Assembly: GCF_036227485.1 (NCBI RefSeq)
Contig: NZ_CP109479.1
Span: 4,898,001-4,962,000 of the forward strand
Source of the DNA: Streptomyces sp. NBC_01451
GTDB taxonomy: Bacteria > Actinomycetota > Actinomycetes > Streptomycetales > Streptomycetaceae
Length of the DNA: 64,000 bases
Reading direction: 5' to 3'
Both the position numbers and the translations under genes were made by a program. How positions within the stretch are numbered: position 1 is the stretch's first letter; every line of letters starts with the position of its first letter. Below the pieces are notes generated by a model. That model saw nothing but the letters and a program-made list of their open reading frames with translations. It was not told the DNA's origin and made no database searches. Positions 1 through 9,900 of the stretch are shown piece after piece.

Positions 1-2
1 TC

Positions 3-437
3 GTGGCCTGGCTGCCGCGCGGCATCGTGGCCGTGGTCCTCATCGTGGTGGCGATGGCCATCGCCAACGCCGTGCGCGGGATCGTCGGCGGCGCGCTCTC
101 GTCCGTCTCGTACGGGCGTACGGTCGCCACCGTCGTCTGGGGCTGCATCCTGGCGCTGGGCGTCATCGCCGCCCTCGGCCAGGCGGGCATCGCCCGTGAC
201 GTCACCCGGCCGGTGCTGTACGCGGCGCTCGCCGTGGTCGTCGGCATCCTGGTCGTCGGGGTCGGCGGCGGCATGATCGTGCCGATGCGGCAGCGCTGGG
301 AGCGGATGCTGACGGCGGCCGAGCGGGAGACGGTGACGGCCAGGGGAAGTGTCAGCGCCTATCAGGCGGGCCGCGCGGACGCCCTCGGCAACCAGCCGGT
401 CCGGGAACGGACCGACCTGCCGCCGCGCGACATGTGA
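3..437 (+). CDS. Mechanosensitive-channel-like TM-helix protein, 3' part
   Basis: The reading frame is open to the window edge, so this is probably the C-terminal part of a longer gene. It shows hydrophobic helices at about residues 6-28, 38-60 and 68-92, then a basic cytoplasmic tail from residue 95. The pattern (a first helix, a loop with SYGR, a second helix ending before AALGQAGIA, then a glycine-rich third helix GILVVGVGGG) matches the conserved TM-helix repeat of small bacterial mechanosensitive-channel-like proteins. The pore and beta domain of MscS are not visible. The function is inferred from family resemblance only. Strong hairpins at 472-516 and 527-551 follow the stop codon and probably end the transcript. 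Confidence 0.6.
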   Translation: MAWLPRGIVAVVLIVVAMAIANAVRGIVGGALSSVSYGRTVATVVWGCILALGVIAALGQAGIARDVTRPVLYAALAVVVGILVVGVGGGMIVPMRQRWERMLTAAERETVTARGSVSAYQAGRADALGNQPVRERTDLPPRDM

Positions 438-471
438 GCGACATGTAGCCGGGGTGCCGTACGGAATGGGT

Positions 472-551
472 GCCGCCGGTGGGACGGCGCGGGGGAGCTC
501 TGGTCCCACCGGCGGCTGCTCAGGACGGCCCGGGTGTCATGCGCCCGGGCC
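472..551. terminator. Two stem-loops between convergent genes
   Basis: The first stem pairs 472-485 with 503-516 (14 perfect base pairs, 17-nt loop). A second pairs 527-534 with 544-551 (8 base pairs of GGCCCGGG with CCCGGGCC). They lie between the stop codons of the convergent membrane-protein gene and NPP1-family gene, so they can serve as a bidirectional terminator. No T-run follows, as is common in Streptomyces. Confidence 0.6.
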
Positions 552-583
552 TCAGGTACCCGTGTGCGTCACGTACCCGGGTG

Positions 584-1417
584 TCAGAACGCGGGGATGG
601 CCGCCGCGGCGCGGCTGTCGGCGTTCCGGGCCTTGTTGATGTTGCTCTGGAGATTGCCGGTCAGCGGGAAGTTGGCGTCGCCCCACGTGGAGTTCCACAG
701 CGCGTTGCGCGGCGCGTCGGCCATGTTCTCCATGGTGACCAGGGCCGGGTGGTCCCAGCCCCCGTCACCCCAGGCCTCCGGGGTCTCGCCCCACGCGGCG
801 AAGCGGAAGGCGTGCGTGCTCGCGCCGTCCTTGTGGTAGACGATCTGGACGCGGTTGTAGCTCGACTCGCCGTTCAGCCTGCCCATCGGCACCTCGTTGA
901 TGGGGTGGGTGCTGTAGCCGCCGTGCCGGGAGGCGGACAGGAAGCGGGGACTCTCCTCGCCCTGCTTCTGGAAGACGACGACGGACTCCCAGTCGTGGCG
1001 GTGACCGAAGGCGTCGGCGCCGGCCAGCGTCTGGTCCTTCTCGAAGTAGAGACCGTAGACGTACGCGCACCAGCCGTTCTTGCACCAGCTCTGCGAGTAC
1101 GTGTTGGCCTTGCCGAGGTGGTCGGTCCGGCAGCCGCCGGTGATCGAACCGCTGTTGTTGAGACCGCCGTTGAGCTTGCCGCTCGCGTCGACGGCCGCCG
1201 CGGGGAAGCAGCTGTCCGTGTCGTAGTCCCAGAGCGGCTGGTACTTCTTCTGGAAGGTGCTCGCGTTCTCCGGCAGGGGGGTCAGGATCGCGGCGGACGC
1301 GTTCGTCGCGATACCGACGGTCAGGGCGCCGGCGCTGACCGCGACGATCGCGGCCCGGCCGAGGCGGGACGTCCTGCTGCCGTACGTCCTGTCGCTGTGC
1401 GTGGATGCCTTGAACAT
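584..1417 (-). CDS. NPP1/NLP family secreted protein
   Basis: This is a 277-aa necrosis- and ethylene-inducing-peptide-like protein. The family hallmark heptapeptide GHRHDWE is at residues 138-144; in characterised NLPs this acidic/histidine patch binds a divalent metal needed for membrane damage in plants. A signal peptide spans about residues 1-42 (basic start, Ala/Val-rich core, cleavage near NASA). Cys70/Cys96 and Cys112/Cys117 may form disulfides. The ATG at 1417 is chosen because GGTGGAG lies about 11 nt upstream; the frame extends further but without a ribosome site. Bacterial NLPs are not always cytolytic, so toxicity is not assumed. Its neighbour upstream is a divergent nSTAND-WD40 gene. 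Confidence 0.9.
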   Translation of the reverse strand: MFKASTHSDRTYGSRTSRLGRAAIVAVSAGALTVGIATNASAAILTPLPENASTFQKKYQPLWDYDTDSCFPAAAVDASGKLNGGLNNSGSITGGCRTDHLGKANTYSQSWCKNGWCAYVYGLYFEKDQTLAGADAFGHRHDWESVVVFQKQGEESPRFLSASRHGGYSTHPINEVPMGRLNGESSYNRVQIVYHKDGASTHAFRFAAWGETPEAWGDGGWDHPALVTMENMADAPRNALWNSTWGDANFPLTGNLQSNINKARNADSRAAAAIPAF

Positions 1418-1560
1418 GTGCGGGTGCTCTCCACCTGGTCGTGCCGGGAATACGGCTCGGTCGTGCCGTGAAGTCCGGCGTGGCGGGACCGACACTGGCA
1501 GCCGGAAAGTTGACTGGCACCCCTCTCACCGGGCCGTTCAATTCCGTCGTCCGGAGTTCG

Positions 1561-1593
1561 TGTTCACCGCCCCGCCCGTTTTCCTTGTGAACA
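1561..1593. promoter_or_regulatory. Inverted repeat in divergent promoter region
   Basis: TGTTCAC (1561-1567) and GTGAACA (1587-1593) are perfect 7-bp inverted arms 19 nt apart, in the gap between the divergent NPP1 and nSTAND-WD40 genes. The spacing suits a dimeric regulator or two half-sites. No counterpart was seen before the second nSTAND paralogue, so the assignment is weak. Confidence 0.3.
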
Positions 1594-1665
1594 GGTATGG
1601 CGTTCGGACCGTTTTCCCCTGTGATGTGGCTCCTGTGCGGCAGGGGAATGGGGAGGGTGGAGCTC

Positions 1666-4600
1666 ATGGGACGTCCCGAGAGACCTGTGGACCCGCAGGC
1701 CGGTCCCGTGCAGGGGTTCGCGCACGAGCTGCGGGAGTTGCGGCGGACGGCGGGCGGACCCTCGTACCGGCTGATGGCCGAGGCCGCCGGGTTCTCCGCG
1801 GCGACCCTGTCCGAGGCGGCGCGCGGGGAGCGGCTGCCGTCGCTCGCGGTGGTCCAGGGGTACGTCCGCGCGTGCGGGGGCGACCCGGGCGAGTGGGAGT
1901 TGCGCTGGAAGGACGCCGAGGACGAGGCGGCGTCCGCCGCCCGGGACGACGAGGGTGACACCGCCGCGCCGTACCGGGGGCTGGCCCCCTTCGAGCAGGG
2001 CGACCAGGAGCTGTTCTTCGGGCGGGACGCACTGGTCGGCGAACTCCTGCGGCTGGTGCGGGAGCACCGGTTCGCGGTGGTGTTCGGGGCGTCGGGCAGC
2101 GGGAAGTCGTCGCTGCTGAGGGCCGGGCTGATACCCCGCCTCCAGCGCGAGTGCGCCGTCGGCCGGGAGCGGCCCGGCCCCGCCGTGCTGCGGGTGTTCA
2201 CGCCCGGCGAGCGGCCCGCCGAGACGTACGGGCATCTGCTGGTACCGAAGGACGACGACCCGGAGAGCTGGGTGGTGGTCGACCAGTTCGAGGAGATCTT
2301 CACCCTGTGCCACGACCGCGCCGAGCGGGCCCGGTTCGTCGGCCTCCTGCTGGCCGCCCGGGACCCGGACAACCGGCTGCGTGTACTCGTGTCCGTACGG
2401 GCCGACTTCTACGCCCGCTGCGCCGAGCACCGGGAACTGGCGGACGCGCTCGGCGGGGCCGGGCTGCTCGTCGGGGCGATGACGGCGGACGAGCTGCGGG
2501 AGGCGGTGACCCGTCCGGCGGCGGCCGTCGGACTGCTGGTCGAGCGGGAGCTGACCGCGCGGATCGTCGAGGAGGTCCTCGACCGGCCGGGCGCGCTGCC
2601 GATGCTGTCGCACGTACTGCTGGAGACCTGGCGCCGCCGCCGGGGCCGACTGCTGACGCTGGCCGCGTACGAGGCGGCGGGCGGGGTGCGCGGGGCCGTC
2701 GCGGCGAGCGCGGAGGAGGTGTACGGGCAGCTGACCCCCGCCCAGGCGCGCAGCGCACGGCGGTTGCTGCTGCGGATGGTCGAGCCGGGACAGGGCAGCG
2801 CGGACACCCGGCGCCCGCTGTCCCGTGCCGAACTGGCCGAGTCGGCCACCGACCACCAGGTGCCGGTGGTGGTGGAACGGCTGGCCCGCGCCCGCCTGCT
2901 GACCGTCGACGAGGACGGCGTCCAGCTCGCGCACGAGGCGCTGATCACCTGCTGGCCGAGGCTGCGCGACTGGATCGAGGAGGACCGGGAGTGGCTGGGC
3001 CACCATCGGCGGCTGGCCGAGGAGACCCGGCTCTGGCTGGAGAACGACCGTGATCCGGGCGCGCTGGTCCGGGGCAGCAGGCTGGCCCGCGCCGAGGAGC
3101 TGTTCGCCGGTGAGCCGGACGGGGAACAGGGCCGGCTGAGCCGGCCGGAGCGGGAGTTCCTCGACACCGCGCTGGCGGCCCGTGTCGCGGAGTCCAGGGC
3201 CGCGGCCCGCGCGACCCGGCGTTCCCGCGTCCTGGTCGCCGCGCTGTCCGCCGTCGTGGCGGTGGCCCTGACGGGTGGGCTGGCCGCCTGGCACCTGAGC
3301 GTCGACAACGTGCGCCAGCGCACGGACACCGCGGCGCGCCGGGTCGCGGACCTCGCCGACGCGATGCGGACGACCGACCCGCGCACCGCGATGCTGCTGA
3401 GCGTCGGCGCCTGGCGCATCTCGCCGCTGCCCGAGGCCCGCCGGGCGCTGCTCGGTTCCCTCGCCCAGCCGGAACACGCCGTCTTCACCGACCCGGCGCC
3501 GGGCGACGGCCCGGCACGTTTCCTCGCCGACTCCGGCCGCACGCTCCTCAGCGTCGACGACCGCGTCTGGCGGACCTGGGACGTGGTCCACGTCCGCCCG
3601 ATCGCCTCCGGCCGCCTCCCGGCGGGCGAGGTGGTCGCGGCCGGACCCGACGCCCGCGTTCTCGCGGTCGCCGGGAGTGCCGGCATCCGCCTGTGGGACA
3701 CGGCCACCGGCCGCTGGACCGGCGACCGGCGTGCCCTCCCCTTCACCTCCGTCACCGGCGTCGCGGCGGGCGCCTACCTCGTGGACGGTGTCGACGACGA
3801 CCGGGTGCGCCTGCGGTCCGTCACCGACGGCAGGGTGCTGTTCGAGGAACGGGCGGCGGGCGGCGGCCCGGTGACCCCGGCCGTGAGCGCCGACGGCCGC
3901 CTCGTCGCCGTCTGCCCGGCGGGCGGCGCCCCGCGGGTCCGGGACGTCGCCCGCCACCGCACCCTGTCCGGCCCCTGGGAGCGGACCCGCGGCCTGTGCG
4001 ACGAGGCGTCACGGACGGCCCTGGTGTTCGGCGCCGACGGTGACCGGCTCGCCGCGCTCTCCGGGTCCGGCGTGACGGTGTGGGACACCGTGTCCGGCCG
4101 CGAGGTGGCCCACCTCGCCGAACCGGGCGCGCAGCGGGCCGCGTTCACCCCGGACGGCACCTTCCTCGCGACCGTCGGCGGCACGGAGATCCGGGTGTGG
4201 CGGCTGTCCGACCCGGCGGCCCCCGTGTTCCGGCACACCCTCAACAACCAGCACCTGTACGGGATTTCCTGGGACCCCATCCGCCGGACCACCCTGCGCT
4301 ACCTCGAAGGCGGCGCCGTCCACTGCCTGGAACTGGGCCCGGCGGTCACCCCCGCCTGGCGGGCGGCCCCGCTGACGGCGGTACGGGTGAGCCCGGACGC
4401 CCGCACGTACGCCACCGCGCAACTCGTCGGCCGCGGCTACCGGTTCGAACTCCGGGCCACCTCCGACGGCCGCCTCCTGCGCACCCTCCCGGCCCCGTCC
4501 CCGCCCGTCTCGGCCGACCCCGCCGAACCGGTGGTCCCGGAGAACACGGTGGCCCTGCTCGCGTTCAGCCCCGACAGCCACGCGCTCTCGTACGGTGTCT

Positions 4601-5481
4601 CGGCGCCCGGCAGGGAGGCGGCCCCGCAGCGCTTCACGGTCTGGGACACGGCCCGGGACCGGCCCCGGGCGACCCTGGACCTGGCGACGGCACCCGGGTC
4701 GGGCGCCCCGGTGGTCGCCCTGGCCCTTGGCCCCGGCGGCTCCACCCTGTACGCGGCCCGGACACCGGCCCTCGGCGATCCGGCCGACGAGGCGTGGGAC
4801 ACCGCGACCGGCCGCAGGACCACTGTCCTCACCGGGCTCACCAGCACCCATCTGGCGGTGCGCCCCGACGGCGGCCTCCTCGTGGGCGACAACCGCACCG
4901 CGAGCCTGCCCCCGGCCGGAACCACGGCCGGGGTCACGGCCGGAACCACCGCCGGGGTCAGCAGGAAGGGCCTCGTCCAGGGCGAACAGATCGGCGCCCT
5001 CGCCTTCGCCGCCGACGGTTCGCGCCTCGCCGCGGGTGACCTGACCGGCCGGGTCGCCCTGTGGGACGGGGAGTTGAGCGACCGTACGGGCATCCTGCGC
5101 AACGTCTTCCCCGCTCCCCTGGGTGAGGAGCCCGAGGCGGTGAGCGCGCTGGCCGTCAGCCCCGACGGCGCCACCCTGGCCGTCGGGGGCGGCGCCGGCA
5201 CCCTCCAGCTCTGGGACGTCGCCACCCAACAGCCCCTGGGCGGGCCGCTGACCACGCCGGGCGAGCCGGTCGACACCCTCGCCTTCAGCGCCGACAGCGG
5301 CACGCTGTTCGCGGGCAGCGCGCATGTCCCGCTCCAGCGGTACGCCGTCGACCCGGAACGGGCGGTCGCCCTGGTGTGCGCCCGGGCGAGCGCGGGGGCG
5401 CCCACCGGGGCCGACCTCTCGCGGGAGCAGTGGCGGACATACGTACCGGAGGTGAAGTACCGCTCGGTGTGCGTCAGTTGA
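1666..5481 (+). CDS. HTH-nSTAND1 NTPase-WD40 protein, copy A
   Basis: A 1,271-aa multidomain protein. Residues about 15-75 form an XRE-like helix-turn-helix. From about 105 an NTPase of the novel STAND type 1 class follows, with Walker [10 protein letters not shown] near 141, Walker B VVVDQFEE near 203-212, and a sensor-like SVRADFYARC segment. A hydrophobic segment (VLVAALSAVVAVALTGGLAAW) lies near 522-542, and the rest is a WD40-type propeller with many SPDG/VWD units. STAND proteins are signal-triggered ATPase switches, often in stress or anti-phage responses. The ligand and output here are unknown. The ATG at 1666 is chosen because GGGAGGGTGGAG precedes it; an in-frame ATG at 1597 lacks such a site. 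The stop overlaps the convergent GH64 gene by 8 nt. Confidence 0.85.
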   Translation: MGRPERPVDPQAGPVQGFAHELRELRRTAGGPSYRLMAEAAGFSAATLSEAARGERLPSLAVVQGYVRACGGDPGEWELRWKDAEDEAASAARDDEGDTAAPYRGLAPFEQGDQELFFGRDALVGELLRLVREHRFAVVFGASGSGKSSLLRAGLIPRLQRECAVGRERPGPAVLRVFTPGERPAETYGHLLVPKDDDPESWVVVDQFEEIFTLCHDRAERARFVGLLLAARDPDNRLRVLVSVRADFYARCAEHRELADALGGAGLLVGAMTADELREAVTRPAAAVGLLVERELTARIVEEVLDRPGALPMLSHVLLETWRRRRGRLLTLAAYEAAGGVRGAVAASAEEVYGQLTPAQARSARRLLLRMVEPGQGSADTRRPLSRAELAESATDHQVPVVVERLARARLLTVDEDGVQLAHEALITCWPRLRDWIEEDREWLGHHRRLAEETRLWLENDRDPGALVRGSRLARAEELFAGEPDGEQGRLSRPEREFLDTALAARVAESRAAARATRRSRVLVAALSAVVAVALTGGLAAWHLSVDNVRQRTDTAARRVADLADAMRTTDPRTAMLLSVGAWRISPLPEARRALLGSLAQPEHAVFTDPAPGDGPARFLADSGRTLLSVDDRVWRTWDVVHVRPIASGRLPAGEVVAAGPDARVLAVAGSAGIRLWDTATGRWTGDRRALPFTSVTGVAAGAYLVDGVDDDRVRLRSVTDGRVLFEERAAGGGPVTPAVSADGRLVAVCPAGGAPRVRDVARHRTLSGPWERTRGLCDEASRTALVFGADGDRLAALSGSGVTVWDTVSGREVAHLAEPGAQRAAFTPDGTFLATVGGTEIRVWRLSDPAAPVFRHTLNNQHLYGISWDPIRRTTLRYLEGGAVHCLELGPAVTPAWRAAPLTAVRVSPDARTYATAQLVGRGYRFELRATSDGRLLRTLPAPSPPVSADPAEPVVPENTVALLAFSPDSHALSYGVSAPGREAAPQRFTVWDTARDRPRATLDLATAPGSGAPVVALALGPGGSTLYAARTPALGDPADEAWDTATGRRTTVLTGLTSTHLAVRPDGGLLVGDNRTASLPPAGTTAGVTAGTTAGVSRKGLVQGEQIGALAFAADGSRLAAGDLTGRVALWDGELSDRTGILRNVFPAPLGEEPEAVSALAVSPDGATLAVGGGAGTLQLWDVATQQPLGGPLTTPGEPVDTLAFSADSGTLFAGSAHVPLQRYAVDPERAVALVCARASAGAPTGADLSREQWRTYVPEVKYRSVCVS

Positions 5482-6727
5482 ACGGGTCGAGCGTGATGTA
5501 CGCCGTCTGCGGGGAGCCGTCGTTGACCAGCGACTCGTGGTTGCCGACGTCGTCGAAGGCGAAGGCGTACGCCTTGCCGTCGGCCATCTGGGCGTGGATC
5601 TTGCGGGCGTAGTGGTTGGTCACCGTGTCCTGGTAGAAGCCCGCCGAACCCGTGTCGGGCTGGCTGGAGTTGGTCAGGAGCGTGGAGCGGTTGTAACCGG
5701 CGCACAGGGTGCGGGAGATGGGGCCGCGCACCAGGTCGTTGGGCGCGTCCAGGAACTTGTGGCAGCCGAAGATGCTGTCGGCGTCGGGCTTCTGGAAGGT
5801 GGTGACGACGGCGCCCGCGCTGTTGGTGAAGTTCATGACGTTGCCGGAGACCCTGCCGTAGTACTTGGTGGCGGGCTGGTCCGCGAAGGGTGTCACCGTG
5901 AGGGTCGAGGTCGTGTACCTGGCCCAGACGCGGTTGACGTAGTCGTCCATGACGGTGCTCGGCAGGGCGCCGGACTCGATGCCGTGGCCGGGCGAGAGGG
6001 CGCGCAGGATCGTGCCGTCGGAGCGGGTCCTGATGAGGTTGGCCCAGCCGCCGGGCTGGCCCTTGAGGGCGTTGTAGAACCCGGCGTAGCCGCCCGCCTT
6101 GAGATGGCCGGTGTTCTTGACGGCGCCCGAGGTGTTCTTGACGCCGACCGCGTACGGGGCCGAGAACATGTCCACCTGTGTGCTGTTGAGCCACAGACCG
6201 GCGTCGTTGAGCGTGTACTCGGTCCAGTTGAAGAGGATGTCCGCGTTGGGGTCGGAGGGGTTCTGCACGGCGGGCTGCACGAGGCCGCCGGTGGTCAGCT
6301 TGAACACGAGCTTCTGGCCGTAGGAGAAGTAGACGCGGCCGGAGAACTTCGGCATCCGGAGTGTCATCGACTGTCCGTCGGCCGGTCCGGCGATCGACGC
6401 GTCGGGCGCCGGGGTCGGCGGGTTGCCGCCGGCGGGCCAGGCGTGGAAGGTGCCGCTCGCGTCCGCCCAGCCCTGCCGGCCGGTCGAGAGCAGGGTCCCG
6501 ATGTTGTAGACGTAGATCTGGTCGCCGCGCCCGGAGTTGTTCCTGAACTCCAGGGGGATGGTGGTGGGCACCGCGGCTTCGGCGCGGGACGGCGCCGGGC
6601 CGGCGACCGTGATCCCCGTGGCGACGGCCGCGGCGGCGACCAGGGGCACCAGCGCCTGCCGTGCCCTGCGCACCCTCCGTACCCTCCGCGCCTTCCGTAT
6701 GGTCCGCACTTCCCCTTTGGCAAACAC
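5474..6727 (-). CDS. GH64 endo-beta-1,3-glucanase, secreted
   Basis: A 417-aa secreted enzyme that should hydrolyse beta-1,3-glucan (fungal wall glucan, callose, laminarin). The signal peptide ends near residue 51 (SRAEA) after a very basic start (RRVRRVRRAR) and an Ala/Val core. Glu170 in WTEYTLND and Asp186 in QVDMFSAP are exactly 16 residues apart, the spacing I recall for the catalytic Glu/Asp pair of the Streptomyces matensis laminaripentaose-producing GH64 enzyme. The GTG start at 6727 has GAGGAGG 8 nt upstream. Two palindromic operators sit upstream at 6779-6792 and 6821-6830. The gene lies between two nSTAND-WD40 paralogues and runs convergent with the first. Confidence 0.92.
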   Translation of the reverse strand: MFAKGEVRTIRKARRVRRVRRARQALVPLVAAAAVATGITVAGPAPSRAEAAVPTTIPLEFRNNSGRGDQIYVYNIGTLLSTGRQGWADASGTFHAWPAGGNPPTPAPDASIAGPADGQSMTLRMPKFSGRVYFSYGQKLVFKLTTGGLVQPAVQNPSDPNADILFNWTEYTLNDAGLWLNSTQVDMFSAPYAVGVKNTSGAVKNTGHLKAGGYAGFYNALKGQPGGWANLIRTRSDGTILRALSPGHGIESGALPSTVMDDYVNRVWARYTTSTLTVTPFADQPATKYYGRVSGNVMNFTNSAGAVVTTFQKPDADSIFGCHKFLDAPNDLVRGPISRTLCAGYNRSTLLTNSSQPDTGSAGFYQDTVTNHYARKIHAQMADGKAYAFAFDDVGNHESLVNDGSPQTAYITLDPFN

Positions 6728-6778
6728 GTGTTCGTCCTCCTCGTGTCGCTTGCTCGGTGCAGGTGCTTGTCGCTCCTT

Positions 6779-6792
6779 TGAGAGCGCTCTCA
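6779..6792. promoter_or_regulatory. LacI-family operator-like palindrome
   Basis: TGAGAGCGCTCTCA is a perfect 14-bp palindrome 52-65 nt upstream of the GH64 start. It closely resembles the CebR/CelR-type operator TGGGAGCGCTCCCA that controls glucan and cellulose use in actinomycetes. It is probably the binding site of a LacI-family repressor that responds to glucan oligosaccharides; no such repressor gene is in the window. Confidence 0.7.
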
Positions 6793-6820
6793 GGCTGCTC
6801 TCGTGAACGGAACACGTTAA

Positions 6821-6830
6821 GGTCTAGACC
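6821..6830. promoter_or_regulatory. DasR-box (dre) core
   Basis: GGTCTAGACC is a perfect palindrome matching the 10-bp core of the DasR-responsive element I recall as ACTGGTCTAGACCACT; the flanks match only partly (CTT on the gene's strand instead of ACT). It lies 94-103 nt upstream of the GH64 start and outside the LacI-type box. DasR is the GntR-family N-acetylglucosamine regulator, so the glucanase may be co-regulated with chitin use. Confidence 0.6.
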
Positions 6831-6976
6831 AAGATGGATGTTCGGGCGGCCGGCCAGGTTGCCTCTGTGGGCTGTCATCAACGCCACATCGGGGGCGGTT
6901 TACGACGCCGGTGCACGAAACGTAGGTTGGCCGTCCTGAACATCGTTTTCACCCGGATCCGGACGGTGGTGGTCCC

Positions 6977-9900
6977 GTGGGGCGTCCCGAAAGACAGCTG
7001 GACCCCGAGGCCGGCCCCGTGCAGCGGCTCGCCCATGAGCTGCGCGAACTGCGCAGGGCCGCGGGCGGGCCGTCGTACCGGACGATGACCGCGGCGGCCG
7101 GCTGCTCGGTGACCTCGCTGTCCGAGGCGGCGGCCGGACGGAAACTGCCGTCGTTCACCGTCTTCCAGGGGTACGTCCGGGCGTGCGGCGGCGACCTCGG
7201 CGAGTGGGAACCCCGGTGGAAGGACGCCGACGCGGAGGCCGCGGGGACCGTACGCGCCCAGACGCCGGACGCCGCGCCGCCGTACCGCGGACTGACCCGC
7301 TTCGAGCCCGCCGACCACGCGCTCTTCTTCGGCCGGGACCGGCTCGTCGAGGAAGTGCGGGAACTGGTGTGCAACCACCGGTTCGCCGCCGTGTTCGGGG
7401 CGTCCGGGAGCGGGAAGTCGTCGCTGCTGCGGGCCGGGCTGATACCCCTGCTGCGGGACGAGATGGCGCGGCGCGGGTGCCCGGCCGTGCTGCGGGTGCT
7501 CACCCCCGGAGCCCGGCCCGCGCAGACGTACGGGCATCTGCTGGCCCCGAAGGAGGGGGAGCCGGACAGCTGGGTGGTGGTGGACCAGTTCGAGGAGGTC
7601 TTCACTCTCTGTCACGACTCGCGGGAGCGCTCCCACTTCCTCGACCTGCTGCTCGCCGCCCGCGACCCGCACAGCCGGCTGAAGGTCCTCATCGCCGTAC
7701 GCGCCGACTTCTACGCCCGCTGCGCCGAGCACCGGGAGCTGGCCGACGCCCTGCGCGGCGCGGGCCTGCTGGTCGGACCGATGAGCGCGGACGAGCTGCG
7801 CGAGGTGGTCGTCGGACCGGCACAGGCGGCCGGACTGCTGGTGGAGCGGGAGCTGACCGCGCGGATCGTCGAGGAGGTCCTCGACCAGCCCGGCGCGCTG
7901 CCGATGCTCTCGCACGCCCTGCTGGAGACCTGGCGCCGCCGCCGCAGCAGGATGCTGACCCTGGCCGGGTACGAAGCGGCCGGCGGCGTCCGGGGCGCCA
8001 TCGCGGCGACCGCCGAGGACGTGTACGGGCAGCTGTCCGGGGCCCGGGCGCGTACCGCCCGCCAGTTGCTGCTGCGCCTGATCGAGCCCGGTCAGGGCGC
8101 CGCCGACACCCGGCGCCCCCTCACCCGCGCCGAACTCGACGCGTGGGACGGCGACGACGTGCCCGTGGTGGTGGACCGGCTGGCCCGCGCCCGTCTCCTC
8201 ACCGCCGACGAGGACGGCGTCCAGCTCGCCCACGAGGCGCTGATCACCTGCTGGCCGAGGCTGCGCGACTGGATCGAGGAGGACCGGGAGCGCCTGCGCC
8301 ACCACCGGCGTCTGACCGAGGCCGCCCGTGTCTGGCTGGACGACCGCGACCCCGGCGCCCTCTACCGGGGCAGCCGGCTGGCCCGCGCCGAGGAGCTGTT
8401 CGCGGCCGGGGACAGCGGACTGACGGTCCACGAGCGGGAGTTCCTCACGGCCGCCCTGGAGGCCCGCGAGGCGGAACGCCGGGCCGTGACCCGTAGCGCC
8501 AGGCGCTCCCGGACCCTCCTCGGCGCGTTGTCCGCCGTACTGGCGGTGGCGCTCGCCGTCGGCCTCGCCGCGTGGACGCAGCACGAGGACAACGAGAAGC
8601 GGCGCACCGGTGACGTGGCCCGCCGGGTCGCCGAGATCGCCGACGGTCTGCGGACGACCGACCCGCGCACCGCGCTGCTGCTGGGCGTCGCCGCCTGGCG
8701 CATCTCACCGCTGCCCGAGGCCCGCCGCGCCCTGCTCGGCTCCCTCACCCAGCCCGAACGGGGCACCTTCACCGACCCCGCCACCTCCGACGACACCCAG
8801 CGGTTCCTCCTCGACTCCGGCCGTACGCTGCTCAGTTCGGGCGGTGGCCGCTGGCGGACCTGGGACCTGGCGACCGGGCGGCGCGTCGCCGAGGGCAGGC
8901 TCCCCGACGGCGACCTCTTCACCGCCGGGCCGCACGCCCGCGTGCTGGCTCTCGCGGGGAAGGACGGCATCCGGCTGTGGGACACGGCCACCCGGAGCTG
9001 GACCGGCAGCTCCCTGCGGGCGCCGGGGGACTGGTCGGACGTCCGTTTCGGCTCCGACGGCGCCACCTTCCTCGCCGGCACCACCGACGGCCGGGTGCAG
9101 CTGCGGTCGGCGGTGGACGGTCGTCTCCTGTTCGCGACCCACGGCTCGGCCGATCTTTCCGATGTGGCGTCGGGACCGGACGGCCGCCTGGTCGCCGTCT
9201 GCCCCGCCGGACAGGCGCCGCGGCTGTGGGACGTCCGGGACCGCCGTCCCGTGCACGGCTCATGGGAGCGCTCCCCGAAACTCTGCGACGAGGACTCGAC
9301 GGTGGTGTTCGGCGGAGGCGGAGCCGGTGGCGCAGATGGTGGCGGGGGCGGCGGCCGGTTCGCGGTCCTCTCCGCCACCGGGCGGCGCGTCGAGGGCAAC
9401 GGAACCACCGGGACCAGCGGGAACACCGGTGTCCGGGTCTGGGACGCGGGCACCGGACGCCAGGTCGCCGACATCCGCTCGCTCGGCGTGGACGCCGTCG
9501 CGTTCAGCCCGGACGGGGCGATGCTCGCGACGGCCGACGACAGCGAGGTCCGGGTCTGGCGGCTCGACGACCCGGACGGCCCGGTGTTCCGGCACCCCCT
9601 GAACAACGAGACCCTCTCGCCCGGCCTCACCTGGGTCCCCGGCCGCCACCCGGCCCTGCGCTACCTGGAGGAGGGCACGGTCCACACCCTCGACATCGCC
9701 CCCGTGACCACCTCCGCCTGGCGCCGACACCCCGTGGACGACGTCCTGCTCAGCCCGGACGGCCGCACACTCGTCACCGCCGAACGCACCACCGGCGCCC
9801 ACTACCGCTTCCGGCTCCTCGACGCCCACGGCGGCCACCCCCTGGGCACCCTGCCGTCCCCGTCCCCGCCCGTCTCCGACGACCCCGCCCTGCCGGTGGA

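Noticed and set aside
1564..3957. 797-codon minus-strand frame opposite nSTAND copy A
   Set aside because: Low-complexity Arg/Ala/Gly/Pro translation with no motifs; the plus-strand gene has clear domains. The minus frames near 6878-8584 and 9260-10651 were rejected for the same reason.
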